Assembly (NCBI GenBank): GCA_900469955.1 | Contig: UBYX01000018.1 | Coordinates: forward strand, 1-64,000 | Source of the DNA: Hyphomicrobiales bacterium | GTDB taxonomy: Bacteria; Pseudomonadota; Alphaproteobacteria; Rhizobiales; Rhizobiaceae | DNA: 64,000 nucleotides | Reading direction: 5' to 3' | In this document: positions 43,758 through 54,044 of the stretch, piece by piece | How the letters are laid out: each line of letters begins with the position of its first letter | How positions within the stretch are numbered: the stretch's first letter is position 1 | Made by a program: the position numbers and the translations under genes | The notes under the pieces: model-generated | The model's input: the letters and a program-made list of their open reading frames with translations, nothing else | Databases searched by the model: none | What the model was told of the DNA's origin: nothing

Positions 43758-45170
43758 TTAGGGCTTCGGTGCGGGAAAGACCATGGTCGCGGTGAGGCCG
43801 GGTGTCTCCTTGTTGCTTTCGGCGGTCGCCGAGAGCTCCAGCGAGCCGCCATGCAACTCCATCACCGCCTCGACCAGCGAGAGGCCCAGACCGGTGCCCG
43901 GCTTGGAGCGGCTTTCGTCGAGACGCACGAAGCGTTTCGTCACCTCCTGGCGCTTGTCGCGAGGAATGCCCGGTCCGTGGTCGCAGACGGAGAGGCGGAA
44001 CGTGCCGTCTCTCTTGGAAAGCCTGACGCAGATTTTCTTCTCGCCCCTGCTTTCGGCGGCATATTTGACCGCGTTGTCGAGCAGGTTGAAGATCGCCTGG
44101 CCGATCAGTTCGCGATTGCCCTGAACCACCAGACCGGGCTGCAGTTCGGTCGTCAGCGAAAGCCCGGCTTCTTCCGCCACCGGCTCATAGAGTTCGGCGC
44201 TGTCGCCGGAAATCGCCGAAAGATCGACCTCCGACATCTCCGCGGCGATCGAACCCGCTTCGACCCTCGAAATCATAAGCAACGCGTTGAATGTCCGGAT
44301 GAGCTGGTCGGATTCTGCGATGATGCCTTCCAGAGCCGTCCGCCGCACCTCGTCGCGTCCCTCCGCCAACGCATCGGCTGCCTTGTTGCGCAATCTGGTC
44401 AGAGGAGTCTTCAGGTCGTGGGCGATATTGTCGGAAACCTGGCGCAGCCCTTCATTCAGCTTTTCGATGCGCCCGAGCATGGCGTTGAGCGAATCCGACA
44501 GGCGGTCGAATTCATCACCTGATTTGCCGACGGGCAACCGTTGGGATAGGTCGCCGGCCATGATCTTCTGGCTTGCCGCGGACATTCGGTCGATGCGCTT
44601 CAGCGCATTGCGGCCGATGCCAAACCAGATGACCAGCGCACCGATCCCCATGATGGTCAGAGCCACCATCAAGGCCCGTCGCACGATGCCGCGGAACCGG
44701 CCGGGGTCACCGAGGTCGCGCCCTACCATCACTCTCAGGCCGTTGTCGAGACGCAGGACGTTGCCGACCGCCATATGCCGCCCTGGCCGGCTGACTTCCG
44801 CATAGGGTTCGTAGCTGAAGGGAATTACGGTCCAGCCCTGCTCCTCGAGGACGCCCGGCTGCACGGAGGCGACATTGCCGGCCAGCATCTCGCCGTTCGG
44901 GCCCGCGATCACGTAAAGATTGGCACCGGGCTGGCGGGTACGGCGCTCGATCAGGCGCAAAAGAAGGCTGATGCCTCCGCGTTCATAGGTGCGCTGGACG
45001 TCCTGCACTTCCTCCTGCAGCGTCTGGCGCGTCTGCTGGGCCAGCAGGCGCTCGGACATTGCCGTGACGTAAAAGACCAGGAAGGCGGCACACAGTGCGA
45101 AGAGCAGGATATAGAGCGCAGACAGCCGCACGGCCGTCGAGCGGAACATCAGACGGGCGCGAGCGAACAA
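43758..45170 (-). CDS. Sensor histidine kinase (partner of the regulator at 45177)
   Basis: A 470-residue membrane kinase: helix 1 (about 15-37), a periplasmic domain of about 120 residues, helix 2 (about 165-187), HAMP, the HisKA box NIAHDLKTPLTRLRNKAAD and HATPase with CDHGPGIP and GTGLGLSLV. It should phosphorylate the OmpR-type regulator encoded just upstream. Start is TTG at 45170, 6 bases after that gene, or ATG at 45149. Synteny with S. meliloti (next to degP and glnE) is familiar, but signal and targets are unknown to me. Confidence 0.88.
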   Translation of the reverse strand: MFARARLMFRSTAVRLSALYILLFALCAAFLVFYVTAMSERLLAQQTRQTLQEEVQDVQRTYERGGISLLLRLIERRTRQPGANLYVIAGPNGEMLAGNVASVQPGVLEEQGWTVIPFSYEPYAEVSRPGRHMAVGNVLRLDNGLRVMVGRDLGDPGRFRGIVRRALMVALTIMGIGALVIWFGIGRNALKRIDRMSAASQKIMAGDLSQRLPVGKSGDEFDRLSDSLNAMLGRIEKLNEGLRQVSDNIAHDLKTPLTRLRNKAADALAEGRDEVRRTALEGIIAESDQLIRTFNALLMISRVEAGSIAAEMSEVDLSAISGDSAELYEPVAEEAGLSLTTELQPGLVVQGNRELIGQAIFNLLDNAVKYAAESRGEKKICVRLSKRDGTFRLSVCDHGPGIPRDKRQEVTKRFVRLDESRSKPGTGLGLSLVEAVMELHGGSLELSATAESNKETPGLTATMVFPAPKP

Positions 45171-45176
45171 GAGAGG

Positions 45177-45935
45177 CTACCCCTCGTCCTTGATCATATA
45201 GCCGGCGCCGCGGATGGTCTTCAGAAGCGGCCTGTCGAAGTCCTTTTCGATCTTCGATCGCAGCCGGGAGACATGCACGTCGATCACATTCGTCTGAGGG
45301 TCGAAGTGATAGTCCCAGACGTGTTCGAGCAGCATGGTACGCGTCACCACCTGACCGGCGTTCTTCATCAGGTATTCGAGGAGGCGGAATTCACGCGGCT
45401 GCAGGAGGATTTCCTTGCCCGCCCGCCTTACCTCATGGGACAGCCGGTCGAGTTCGAGATCGCCGACGCGGTAGACCATGTCCTGTTCCGGCGTCCCCTT
45501 GCGGCGGCCGAGCACCTCGACACGGGCAAGCAGTTCGGAGAAGGCGTAAGGCTTGGGCAGGTAATCATCGCCGCCGGCGCGAAGGCCGGTCACGCGATCG
45601 TCCACCTGACCCAGCGCGGAGAGGATCAGCACCGGGGTATTGATGCCGCGCTTGCGGAGTTCGCTGATCACCGACAGCCCGTCCCGGCGCGGCAGCATCC
45701 GGTCGATGACCATCACGTCGTAGGAGTTTTCGGTACCCATGAAGAGGCCGCTTTCGCCATCGCTGGCGTGATCGACCACGATCCCGGCTTCGCGAAAAGC
45801 CTTGGTCATGTATGCGGCTGCCTCAAGATCGTCTTCGATCACCAGAATCTTCATGTGCGGCACAATAGCGTCCGCGTCCGTTTTTGCACCATGGGATTCG
45901 GCACCTTCGCCGGAATAACGATTGCCCGTTTCCAT
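45177..45935 (-). CDS. OmpR-family response regulator
   Basis: A 252-residue form; the receiver proper begins MKILVIEDDLEAAAY at residue 28 (45854), giving 223 residues, the usual length. The upstream ATG at 45935 has a GGGATCAGAG site, so the 27-residue extension may be real. The acceptor Asp lies in VMVIDRMLPRRDG. The C-terminal winged helix ends DVHVSRLRSKIEKDFDRPLLKTIRGAGYM. It pairs with the kinase that follows and lies downstream of degP on the same strand, with a terminator between, so a link to envelope stress is possible. Confidence 0.9.
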   Translation of the reverse strand: METGNRYSGEGAESHGAKTDADAIVPHMKILVIEDDLEAAAYMTKAFREAGIVVDHASDGESGLFMGTENSYDVMVIDRMLPRRDGLSVISELRKRGINTPVLILSALGQVDDRVTGLRAGGDDYLPKPYAFSELLARVEVLGRRKGTPEQDMVYRVGDLELDRLSHEVRRAGKEILLQPREFRLLEYLMKNAGQVVTRTMLLEHVWDYHFDPQTNVIDVHVSRLRSKIEKDFDRPLLKTIRGAGYMIKDEG

Positions 45936-45957
45936 CTCTGATCCCTTTTAACGGAAA

Positions 45958-45985
45958 GGGCGCCGGCCGTTGCCGGCGGCGCCCC
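45958..45985 (-). terminator. Terminator after degP
   Basis: On the minus strand a GGGCGCC...GGCGCCC hairpin with a one-base bulge is followed by TTTCC, 22 bases after the degP stop. It separates degP from the regulator gene. Confidence 0.65.
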
Positions 45986-46007
45986 TTGCTTAGGTAAGGC
46001 GAACTGA

Positions 46008-47588
46008 TCAGCCTTCGTTGATCGGCAGGGCGACGAAACGGCTGTTGCCGCCGGATTCGACCTGAAACAGCGCGCGGGTACGGCCGTCCTTGCGGGCCTG
46101 CTCGATCACCTTGCCGATATCGGCTGCGTTTTCGACCTTGCGGTTGTTGACCGATACGATCTTCTCGCCGGTCTTGAGGCCGCGGGCTGCAGCTTCCGAG
46201 TCCGGATCGACATCGGTCACGGAGAGGCCGGAGCCATCTTCGGCGGGAGCGACGGTGATGCCGAGGTCGGCCAGCGCCTTGTCGCTGGACGGCGCCGGGG
46301 CGTCCGGCTCCTTCGGTGTTGCGGCAGCGGCTTCGTCGCTCTGGAGGTTGCCGAGCGTGACCGGAAGGGTCTGCTTCTTACCGTCACGCCACAGATCGAC
46401 ATCGACCTTGGAATTCGGACCGAAAGCGGCGACGCGCTTGGCGAGGTCGCGGGCATCCTTGATCGGCTGGCCGTTCACGGCAGTGATGACGTCACCTTCC
46501 TTGATGCCGGCCTTCTGGCCCGGCGAACCTTCCTGCGGAGCAACGACGAGCGCGCCCGAGGCTTCCTTCAAGCCGAGGGAGTCGGCGATGTCCTGGTTGA
46601 CCGGCTGGATCTGAACGCCGAGCCAGCCGCGCTCCACCTTGCCATCCTTGATGAGGTCGTTGACCACTTCCTTGGCAACCGAGGCCGGGATGGCGAAGGC
46701 GATGCCGACATTGCCGCCCGAGGGCGAGAAGATCGCGGTATTGATGCCGACGACTTCGCCAGAGAGGTTGAAGGTCGGGCCGCCCGAGTTGCCGCGGTTC
46801 ACGGCCGCGTCGACCTGGATGTAGTCGTCATAGGGGCCGGAGCCGATATCGCGGCCGCGGGCCGAAACGATGCCAGAGGTCACGGTGCCGCCGAGGCCGA
46901 ACGGGTTACCGACGGCAACGACCCAGTCGCCCACGCGGACCTTCGAATCATCGGCGAAGCTGACATAGGTGAACTTGCGGCTCGAAGCATCGACCTTCAG
47001 CACGGCGAGATCGGTACGGCTGTCCTTGCCGACGAGCTTGGCTTCCAGCTCGGTACCGTCGTTCATCACGACAGTGTAGGCGGAACCGTCTGAAACGACG
47101 TGGTTGTTGGTCACCAGATAGCCGTCTTCGGAGATAAAGAAGCCGGATCCCTGCGCGGTCGGACGCAGGCGGTGCGGGCGGTTGTCTCCACGGTCGCGCT
47201 CACGCGGACCGCCGCGCTCGGCGCGATCCTGGTTGCGGTCACCGGGGCCGCCCGGCATCTGACCGCCGAATTCCCGGAAAAAGCGCTTCAGCGGATGATC
47301 GTCCGGAAGCTGATCGAAACCAGGCCCGCCGAAATTGAAGCTGAAGTTGCTGTCGTCGTTGGATGCGACCTTGGCATCGGACTGGACGCGGACGGAAACG
47401 ACGGCGGGAGAGACGGCCGAAACGACGTCGGCGAAGCTCGGAGCCTGGGGGGCGGTTACGGTCACCGGAGCAGCATAGGATTGGATGATCTGAGCCGGAA
47501 TGCCGCTCGCAAGCATGACCGCCGCAAGACCCGCAACCGTCGTGGTCTGCAGGACGGTCTTCAAAGAGGGACGTTCAATATTGCGCAT
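46008..47588 (-). CDS. degP: Periplasmic serine protease/chaperone DegP (HtrA, Do family)
   Basis: A 526-residue protein with signal peptide (about 1-40). A Gly/Arg/Asp-rich insertion of about 60 residues precedes the protease domain. The catalytic triad is His in VTNNHVV, Asp in SRTDLAVLK and Ser in RGNSGGP. Two PDZ domains follow (about 300-395 and 425-515). It degrades or refolds damaged envelope proteins. Adjacent to cycHJKL and a two-component pair, as in Sinorhizobium. AAGGTAACAACAG precedes the ATG. Its own promoter should lie in the 141 bases before 47588. Confidence 0.94.
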   Translation of the reverse strand: MRNIERPSLKTVLQTTTVAGLAAVMLASGIPAQIIQSYAAPVTVTAPQAPSFADVVSAVSPAVVSVRVQSDAKVASNDDSNFSFNFGGPGFDQLPDDHPLKRFFREFGGQMPGGPGDRNQDRAERGGPRERDRGDNRPHRLRPTAQGSGFFISEDGYLVTNNHVVSDGSAYTVVMNDGTELEAKLVGKDSRTDLAVLKVDASSRKFTYVSFADDSKVRVGDWVVAVGNPFGLGGTVTSGIVSARGRDIGSGPYDDYIQVDAAVNRGNSGGPTFNLSGEVVGINTAIFSPSGGNVGIAFAIPASVAKEVVNDLIKDGKVERGWLGVQIQPVNQDIADSLGLKEASGALVVAPQEGSPGQKAGIKEGDVITAVNGQPIKDARDLAKRVAAFGPNSKVDVDLWRDGKKQTLPVTLGNLQSDEAAAATPKEPDAPAPSSDKALADLGITVAPAEDGSGLSVTDVDPDSEAAARGLKTGEKIVSVNNRKVENAADIGKVIEQARKDGRTRALFQVESGGNSRFVALPINEG

Positions 47589-47729
47589 CTGTTGTTACCT
47601 TCTTCTCATCAGTCATGTTGTTGGCCGGGGATCCGGCGTGCGGTGGATGACGAGAGATATAGGCGCCCGGAAGTTAACTGCACGTGGCGGGGGAATGAAA
47701 TATTGGTAATGTTCGGCTGACGGGTCGCG

Positions 47730-48185
47730 CTATTTCTTGAGAAGCTCTTCGATGCGAGCCTGTTCTTCCGGCGTCAGCGCCGCCACCGCCCGCTGGTTCG
47801 GGCGCGTGCGCACGAAAACAAAGATCGCGATGGCGCCGACAGCCAGCAACAGGATGGGTGCTGCCCAGAGAACCATCGTCTTGGCGCTCAATCGCGGCTT
47901 CAAAAGCACGAATTCGCCATAGCGGGAAACCACATAGTCGATCACTTGGCTGTCGCTGTCGCCGTTTGCCAGCCGCTCGCGCACCAGCACGCGCAGGTCG
48001 CGCGCCAGCTCCGCACTGGAATCGTCGATCGACTGGTTCTGGCAGACCATGCAACGGAGCTGCCCCGAAAGATTTCTCGCCCGCTGCTCGAGCGCCGGAT
48101 CGGAGAGTACTTCATCCGGATTGACCGCAAGAGCGGGCAACACGCTGAGAACCAGAAAGATCGCAATCAGCAGCCTGCGCATCAC
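47730..48185 (-). CDS. cycL: Cytochrome c maturation protein CycL (CcmH)
   Basis: A 151-residue protein with signal peptide and a C-terminal membrane helix (about 105-127). [11 protein letters not shown] holds the redox pair CxxC that reduces apocytochrome c before heme attachment. Last gene of the cycHJKL operon; its start overlaps the cycK stop by 4 bases. Confidence 0.93.
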   Translation of the reverse strand: MMRRLLIAIFLVLSVLPALAVNPDEVLSDPALEQRARNLSGQLRCMVCQNQSIDDSSAELARDLRVLVRERLANGDSDSQVIDYVVSRYGEFVLLKPRLSAKTMVLWAAPILLLAVGAIAIFVFVRTRPNQRAVAALTPEEQARIEELLKK

Positions 48186-50170
48186 TCCGCCGCCTCCAGC
48201 GTCGCCTTCACCGGCTTAGCCTTGCGGCTCGGCGCACCAACCCGCAGGCGCCGGTCGGAGAGCGACACGAAGCCTCCCGCCATCATGATCAATGCGCCGC
48301 CCCAGATGCAGAGGATGAACGGCTTCCACCAGATGCGCACGACGATGCCGCCGCCTTCCATCGGATCGCCGAGCGAAACATAAAGCTGGCTTAGGCCGAA
48401 GGTGAGGATGCCCGCTTCCGTGGTCGGCATCCGCCGGGCGGTGTAAAGCCGCTTCGACGACCACACGTCGGCGATCGCCACGCCGCCGCGGCTGACGGTG
48501 AAGTGGCCGCGTTCTTCCGTGAAGTTCGGTCCGATTGCCTCACGCATGCCGTCGAATGTCAGCGAATAGCCGCCGGCATCGATCGTGGCGCGCGGCTTCA
48601 TCTCGACCACCGTCTCGGTACCGAACAGGGTGGCGGAGAATACGCCGAGCACCGTCACGCCGACGCCGAAATGGGCGATCGCCGTCCCGAATACCGATCG
48701 CGGCAGGCCCGCCAGCCGGCGAAAGCCGACTGCAAGACCGACCTTGGAAAAATTACCGCGGTACCAGAGGTCAGCGATGGCGCCGAACATGCCCCAGAAT
48801 CCAAGCGCAAGGCCGAAGATTGCCATTACCGGTCCGCCGTTCTGGACGTAGTAGAAGGCAAGGCCCGCCAGGAGCGCGAGCGCTGCGAAAAGGTAAAGCC
48901 GCTGCAGGGCGCCGAGCAGATCACCGCGTTTCCAGGCAAGCAACGGCCCGAAAGGTACCGCGACCAGAAGCGGCAGCATCAACAGGCCGAAGGTCATGTT
49001 GAAGAAGGGCGCGCCGACGGAAATCTTTTCGCCGGTCAAGGTTTCGAGGATCAGCGGATAGAGCGTCCCGATCAAAACCGTTGTGGTGGCGACCGTCAGG
49101 ATCAGGTTGTTCAGAACCAGCGCTCCCTCGCGCGAGATCGGTGCGAAAAGCCCGCCCGCCTTCAGCATCGGTGCCCGCCAGGCGAAGAGGATGAAGGCCC
49201 CGCCGATGAAGATCGCGAGGATGCAGAGGATGAAGATGCCGCGCGTCGGATCTGTCGCGAACGCATGCACCGAGGTCAAGACGCCGGAGCGGACCAGGAA
49301 GGTGCCGAGCATCGACAGCGAAAAGGTCATGATCGCGAGCAGCACGGTCCAGATCTTCAGGGCTTCGCGCTTTTCCATCACCAGCGCGGAATGGAGAAGC
49401 GCGGTGCCTGCGAGCCAGGGCATGAAGGAAGCGTTTTCGACCGGATCCCAGAACCACCAGCCGCCCCAGCCGAGTTCGTAGTAGGCCCAATAAGAGCCCA
49501 TGGCGATGCCGGCGGTGAGAAAGGTCCAGGCCCCGAGCGTCCAGGGCCGCACCCAGCGCGCCCAGGCGGCGTCGATCCGGCCCTCGATCAGCGCCGCGAC
49601 GGCAAAGGAGAAACAGACGGAGAAGCCGACATAACCGAGGTAGAGAAGCGGCGGATGAACCGCGAGCCCGAAATCCTGCAGTACGGGATTGAGGTCCTGC
49701 CCCTCTGCCGGCGCCGGATCGAGCCGGAGGAAGGGGTTGGAGGTCAGCAGGATGAACAGCAGGAATGCGGTGGTAATCCAGGCCTGTACGGCCAGCACGT
49801 TCGCCTTCAGGCTATCCGGCAGGTTCCGGCCGAAGACCGCGACAAGAGCGCTGAAGAAGACCAGGATCAGCAGCCACAGCATCATGGAGCCTTCGTGATT
49901 GCCCCAGACGCCGGAATATTTGTAGATGAGCGGCATCAGCGAGTGGGAATTCTCCCAGACGTTCCTGACGGAAAAATCCGATACGGCATAGGCCCAGGTC
50001 AGCGCGCCAAAGGAAAAGGCGACGAGGGAAAAGATCGTCAGCGTGCCGGTGGTCGCGAGCGCCATCATCGCCATGTCGCCGCGCCGCGCGCCGATCACTG
50101 GCAGGATCGAGAGGATCAGCGCGGTCGCAAGCGCCAGAACCAATGCGTAGTGACCGATTTCGACGATCAT
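48182..50170 (-). CDS. cycK: Cytochrome c heme lyase subunit CycK (CcmF)
   Basis: A 662-residue polytopic protein of about fifteen helices. The heme-handling WWD motif is in [20 protein letters not shown], and conserved His residues flank it. It ligates heme from CcmE to apocytochrome c in the periplasm. Overlaps both neighbours by 4 bases. Loss of this operon in R. leguminosarum affects cytochromes, nitrogen fixation and iron uptake. A 580-residue frame on the other strand is a shadow. Confidence 0.95.
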   Translation of the reverse strand: MIVEIGHYALVLALATALILSILPVIGARRGDMAMMALATTGTLTIFSLVAFSFGALTWAYAVSDFSVRNVWENSHSLMPLIYKYSGVWGNHEGSMMLWLLILVFFSALVAVFGRNLPDSLKANVLAVQAWITTAFLLFILLTSNPFLRLDPAPAEGQDLNPVLQDFGLAVHPPLLYLGYVGFSVCFSFAVAALIEGRIDAAWARWVRPWTLGAWTFLTAGIAMGSYWAYYELGWGGWWFWDPVENASFMPWLAGTALLHSALVMEKREALKIWTVLLAIMTFSLSMLGTFLVRSGVLTSVHAFATDPTRGIFILCILAIFIGGAFILFAWRAPMLKAGGLFAPISREGALVLNNLILTVATTTVLIGTLYPLILETLTGEKISVGAPFFNMTFGLLMLPLLVAVPFGPLLAWKRGDLLGALQRLYLFAALALLAGLAFYYVQNGGPVMAIFGLALGFWGMFGAIADLWYRGNFSKVGLAVGFRRLAGLPRSVFGTAIAHFGVGVTVLGVFSATLFGTETVVEMKPRATIDAGGYSLTFDGMREAIGPNFTEERGHFTVSRGGVAIADVWSSKRLYTARRMPTTEAGILTFGLSQLYVSLGDPMEGGGIVVRIWWKPFILCIWGGALIMMAGGFVSLSDRRLRVGAPSRKAKPVKATLEAAE

Positions 50171-50622
50171 TGGCTCGCGGCCCCCTTGCCCTCGTTCCAG
50201 ACTCCATCCGCCTTCAGACGGTCGGCCACCTCCTTCGGCATATAGTTTTCGTCGTGTTTGGCGAGCACGCTGTCGGCGACGAAATTACGGGTCGCCGCAT
50301 CGAACGTCCCTTCGGTCACCACGCCCTGCCCCTCGCGGAAGAGGTCGGGCAGAATTCCGGTATAGCTGACAGGGACGTTGCCGGTGCCGTCGGTGACGGT
50401 GAAACTTACCGTGGAGCCCTGACCGCGCTTCACGGATCCTTCCGCAACCAGGCCGCCCAACCTGATCCGCGTCCCCGGCTTGACCTCCGTCTTTGCCAGG
50501 TCGGCCGGCATGAAGAAATAGGCGACCGACTGGCTGAAGGCGAACATGACGAGCAGCACGGCAACGATGATGAAGCTCATCCCGCCCGCGATCACTGCCA
50601 GCCGCTTCTGTTTGCGCGTCAT
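50167..50622 (-). CDS. cycJ: Heme chaperone CycJ (CcmE)
   Basis: A 151-residue protein with a membrane anchor (about 8-30) and an OB-fold. AKHDENYMP holds the heme-binding His and the nearby Tyr. It carries heme from CcmC to CcmF. Overlaps both neighbours by 4 bases. Confidence 0.94.
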   Translation of the reverse strand: MTRKQKRLAVIAGGMSFIIVAVLLVMFAFSQSVAYFFMPADLAKTEVKPGTRIRLGGLVAEGSVKRGQGSTVSFTVTDGTGNVPVSYTGILPDLFREGQGVVTEGTFDAATRNFVADSVLAKHDENYMPKEVADRLKADGVWNEGKGAASQ

Positions 50623-51782
50623 TGCGTCACTCCCTTAGGCGCCGATCCTTCGACGGCAAGACCGATCTCGTTTGCCAGCGCCACCAGCTCCCCCGACGAC
50701 GGGAATTGCTTGAGCCCGCTCTTCAACGCTTCCTCGGCCTTTTCTTTTTCACCCAGCACCGAATAGGAGCGCACCAACCTCACCCAGCCTTCGAGATTGT
50801 TCGGATCCTCTTTCAGGCGGGCGGCAAGGCTGTCGACCATGCCGCGGATCATTGCCTGCCGGTCACCCGGCGACATAGTTTCGGCCGCCGCCATGTCTTC
50901 CTGCGTCGGGTTGCCGAGCGCCGGCGTCCCGCCGCCGGTTGCCTCGGAACTTGACGCGGCAGTGCCGCCGTTCTTTACGATGTGCTGGTTGACGAGCTCC
51001 ATCCACGGGGCTTCGGGCGGAGACTCCTTGGCGATCGCCTCGAAGACCGACCGTGCCTCGGCCACGCGGCCGGCCTGTTCGAAACCGAGCCCGACATAGA
51101 ACCGGGAGCGCGGATTTTCGGGGTCGAACTTCACCGCCTCTTCGAAGATCGAACGCGCATCCTCCGTCACGATCCCGTCATTGCCGGCGACAAGCGTTTC
51201 GCCGAGGCCAGCCAACCGCTCCGGGCTCGCCCCAAGGAGACGGATTGCGTTGCGATAGGCCATTTCCGCGTCGCCAAGCCGCATCGTGCGGAAATAGATC
51301 GGCGCGAGCAGATCCCAGCCGGCGCCGTCGTTCGGGTTTTGCGCCAGATGCCGCTCCGCCTTGGCGACGAGCAACGCGATATTGTTTCCCGGATTGGCAA
51401 GCCGCGCTTCGAGGGGCTGGTCCGGCAGACCCGGATTGCCCAGGGCCAGGTAAAGACAGAGCCCGACAATCGGCGGAACGACCGTCACGATGGCGGTGAC
51501 CAGCGCATAGGTCCTCCGCGTCGGCGCTTCAGAGCCGGCCGAACCATCCTGGCCGGCCGCCGCAAGCAGCCGGCGCCCGACCTCGGCGCGGGCATATTCG
51601 GCCTGCTGCGCATCGATCAGTCCCTGGGCACGATCGCGCTCCAGTTCCTGGAGCTGGTCGCGATAGACTGCAACCTCACCGGCGTGATTGACGGGTGCCG
51701 CCGTGCCACGGCGAGCAAAGGGCATGATCAGCACGGCTGCGACCGCCGCTGTCAGGAGCGCGAGGATGATCCACAAGAACAT
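50619..51782 (-). CDS. cycH: Cytochrome c biogenesis protein CycH (CcmI)
   Basis: A 387-residue protein: N-terminal helix (1-23), a cytosolic leucine-rich stretch ([26 protein letters not shown]), a second helix (about 94-114), then TPR-like repeats (about 135-385). It presents apocytochrome c to the lyase. First gene of the cycHJKL operon. The operon promoter must lie between 51783 and 51923. Confidence 0.92.
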   Translation of the reverse strand: MFLWIILALLTAAVAAVLIMPFARRGTAAPVNHAGEVAVYRDQLQELERDRAQGLIDAQQAEYARAEVGRRLLAAAGQDGSAGSEAPTRRTYALVTAIVTVVPPIVGLCLYLALGNPGLPDQPLEARLANPGNNIALLVAKAERHLAQNPNDGAGWDLLAPIYFRTMRLGDAEMAYRNAIRLLGASPERLAGLGETLVAGNDGIVTEDARSIFEEAVKFDPENPRSRFYVGLGFEQAGRVAEARSVFEAIAKESPPEAPWMELVNQHIVKNGGTAASSSEATGGGTPALGNPTQEDMAAAETMSPGDRQAMIRGMVDSLAARLKEDPNNLEGWVRLVRSYSVLGEKEKAEEALKSGLKQFPSSGELVALANEIGLAVEGSAPKGVTQ

Positions 51783-51923
51783 AATGGCCCATTACTGCAA
51801 CCCCGGGCGCATTCCAACCGCGGAGCCGGTGTTGACGCAAATTTGAGGCGTTTCGCCGCAAGTTATGACGACGATATGGCACCGGAAGTCGCCCGCGGCC
51901 ATGACATAAGTCAAAGATGGCGA

Positions 51924-52358
51924 TCAGGTCAGCGGCGTCCAGGTTCCGTCCGGGTTGCGGCAGGCGGCACCTCGCGCCGTCGTCTCCCGCCCGCCGACCG
52001 TCAGCGTGTGGCGATATTGCCGGCAGTTCTGCCGTCCCACCTGATAGGGTGCATTGGCGATTACCTGGCCGCTTGCATCGTCGCCCTTCCAGGCGATCGT
52101 CTGGCCCCCTGCGGCAGCTTCAAGCGCGCGATATTCCGCCTCCAGGGCGCGGGAGCGGTCGCTTGAGGAAAGATTGGCGCCGGCGCGGCCGACGATCCCG
52201 CCCTGCAAGGCCGAGATATAGGAAGCCGAGGCGGAAGGACGCGGCGATAGAAGCCCGCGTGCTTCTCCCTTGTCGGCGCCGGACGACGTAGTGCAGCCGG
52301 CCAGCAGGCCGGTTACGACAGCCAGGATCAGGAAGTTTTGGGGGCCTTGGGATCGCAT
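51924..52358 (-). CDS. Surface-antigen-like lipoprotein (RT0821/Lpp0805 type)
   Basis: A 144-residue protein. Signal peptide ends in the lipobox LLAGC (Cys21). A Gly-rich middle (LQGGIVGRAGANLS) resembles the 17-kDa antigen family, and the C-terminal half with CRQYRHTLTVGGRETTARGAACRNPDGTW is its typical signature with two conserved Cys. Probably an outer-membrane lipoprotein. Between cycH and feuQ on the same strand but with 261 bases ahead of it, so likely its own promoter. Confidence 0.78.
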   Translation of the reverse strand: MRSQGPQNFLILAVVTGLLAGCTTSSGADKGEARGLLSPRPSASASYISALQGGIVGRAGANLSSSDRSRALEAEYRALEAAAGGQTIAWKGDDASGQVIANAPYQVGRQNCRQYRHTLTVGGRETTARGAACRNPDGTWTPLT

Positions 52359-52593
52359 CGTATCAGAACCGGCTCAAGATCATCGTCATTCAGGAATCGA
52401 TCGGGGAGTGCTCCCGTCCCGGCATGGCATCATTATGGCATTGCTGGGGAAACTCGCAGATCCGGCGATCGTTCAATTCCCCCATTTTAGCAGGGAGATA
52501 CTCACGTCCCCCTCACGAAGATATAGCAGGCGATCTATCCGTCCATATTGCGGCGCACTGATTGCCCGGATGTTGCGCATCCGTCACACTCGC

Positions 52594-52609
52594 GACCCCA
52601 TCAGGGGTC
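52594..52609. other. Short hairpin in the feuQ-lipoprotein gap
   Basis: GACCCC-ATCA-GGGGTC. It lies 11 bases beyond the feuQ stop, without a T run in the direction of feuQ transcription. The rest of the 261-base gap shows nothing I can name. Confidence 0.35.
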
Positions 52610-52619
52610 ATTGTCTTTT

Positions 52620-54044
52620 TTATCCCGCGTCCTTCGTCACGCCCGGCAGAAGCAGCTGGGCTCTGAGGCCTCCACGCGGGCCTCGCGTCAACTCGAATCG
52701 TCCCTGATATTCGCCGGCGATCTCCTGCACGATCGAAAGGCCAAGTCCGGCTCCGGGCTTGCTCTCGTCGAGCCGCCTGCCGCGCTTTACGGCTTCACGG
52801 ATCTGATCGGGCTCGAGCCCCGGACCGTCATCCTCGACGGCCATTTCAAGCCAATAGCGCCGCGGTATCTCCGCTTCCTTGCCCGGCGGAGCGGCGGCCG
52901 TGGTCGCGGTGATCCAGACGCCCGTCTTGCAGAAACGCGCCGCGTTTTCGAGCAGATTGCCGATCGTCTCCTCGACATCCTGCTGCTCCATCGCAAGCGC
53001 CATGCCGGGGGGCGAGACAGACAGGTGGAATTCTTTTTCCGGGTTCAAGCGGCGCATCACCCGCACCAGCCGCTCCAGCACCGGCTCGACATCCGCGCGG
53101 GCAAGCAGCGATTCACGCTGGGCAGCGATGCGCGCCCGGTTTAGATAGGACTGCACCTGCGCCTGCATTGCTTCGGCCTGAGAGCGGACCAGGTCCGACT
53201 GCACCTTTTCCAGCATCCGGGATTCATTCAACAGGACGGCGATCGGCGTCTTCAGGGAATGGGCGAGATTGCCAACCTGCATGCGCGCCCGCTCGACAAT
53301 GCGGCGGTTGCTTTCGATCAGCGCGTTGATTTCGTTGGCAAGCGGCATGACCTCGCGCGGAAATTCGCCATCCAGCCGCTCGGCCTCCCCTCGCCGCACC
53401 TTTCCAAGCGCGCGGCGCGCACCCACCAGTGGCTGGAGCCCGTAGAGAATTGCGAGGCCGTTGACCACGAGGCTTCCGACACCGAAGACGGCAAGCGCGA
53501 TATAGAGGCTGCGGGAAAATGCGCGGATGTCGTCCTCCACCACGCCGAGGTTGCCTGCCACCCGGAAGCGGGCGGCCCGGCCTTCGCCGTCGAGCACCAC
53601 TTCGGTCTCGGAGACCAGCACATGGTTTCCGAAAGCATCGGTTGCCGGATAGAAGCGCTCGTAGCGATTGTTGAACGGTACCGCCAGGATCGACGGCACG
53701 CTGATGTTGGAGGTGCCGAGGGACGAGGAGGATAGCGGTCTCGCGGCAAAGGTGCCGAGCGGTTCGATGATCCAGTACCATCCCGTCTCCGGCTGGGAAA
53801 AGCGCAGGTCGCCCAGTTGCGGACTGCCGGAAAGTTGGTTGTCGTCGCCGATCGTGATCGAATTGATGACGTTATAGAGCTGCGCCCTCAAAAGGTCCGT
53901 GAAAGCGCGCTCCGCCGATTGCCGATAGAGCTGCGAGATGACGATCGAGATGACCACCAGCGCCAGGGCCGACCACAGGGTCGCCAGCAGCAGCACGCGT
54001 GCTGTCAGCGATCTCGGGCCGGCAGGAAGTATCCTAATGCGCAT
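52620..54044 (-). CDS. feuQ: PhoQ-like sensor histidine kinase FeuQ
   Basis: A 474-residue kinase. Helix 1 (about 18-38) and helix 2 (about 175-197) flank a periplasmic domain. The H-box NLAHSLKTPIAVLLNES has Ser after the His, as in PhoQ, not the usual Glu or Asp. The C-terminal KPGAGLGLSIVQEIA is the G2 box. The frame runs upstream into feuP, but those codons are a shadow; ATG 54044 overlaps the feuP stop by 11 bases. In S. meliloti FeuQ controls cyclic-glucan export genes and in R. leguminosarum high-affinity iron uptake. Confidence 0.85.
   Translation of the reverse strand: MRIRILPAGPRSLTARVLLLATLWSALALVVISIVISQLYRQSAERAFTDLLRAQLYNVINSITIGDDNQLSGSPQLGDLRFSQPETGWYWIIEPLGTFAARPLSSSSLGTSNISVPSILAVPFNNRYERFYPATDAFGNHVLVSETEVVLDGEGRAARFRVAGNLGVVEDDIRAFSRSLYIALAVFGVGSLVVNGLAILYGLQPLVGARRALGKVRRGEAERLDGEFPREVMPLANEINALIESNRRIVERARMQVGNLAHSLKTPIAVLLNESRMLEKVQSDLVRSQAEAMQAQVQSYLNRARIAAQRESLLARADVEPVLERLVRVMRRLNPEKEFHLSVSPPGMALAMEQQDVEETIGNLLENAARFCKTGVWITATTAAAPPGKEAEIPRRYWLEMAVEDDGPGLEPDQIREAVKRGRRLDESKPGAGLGLSIVQEIAGEYQGRFELTRGPRGGLRAQLLLPGVTKDAG

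Noticed and set aside
41650..43761. 703-residue ORF on the plus strand
   Set aside because: It is wholly antisense to glnE, has no recognisable motif and is rich in Arg/Gln/His, as expected of a shadow frame in GC-rich DNA.
48503..50245. 580-residue ORF on the plus strand
   Set aside because: Antisense to cycK, low-complexity charged composition, no domain.
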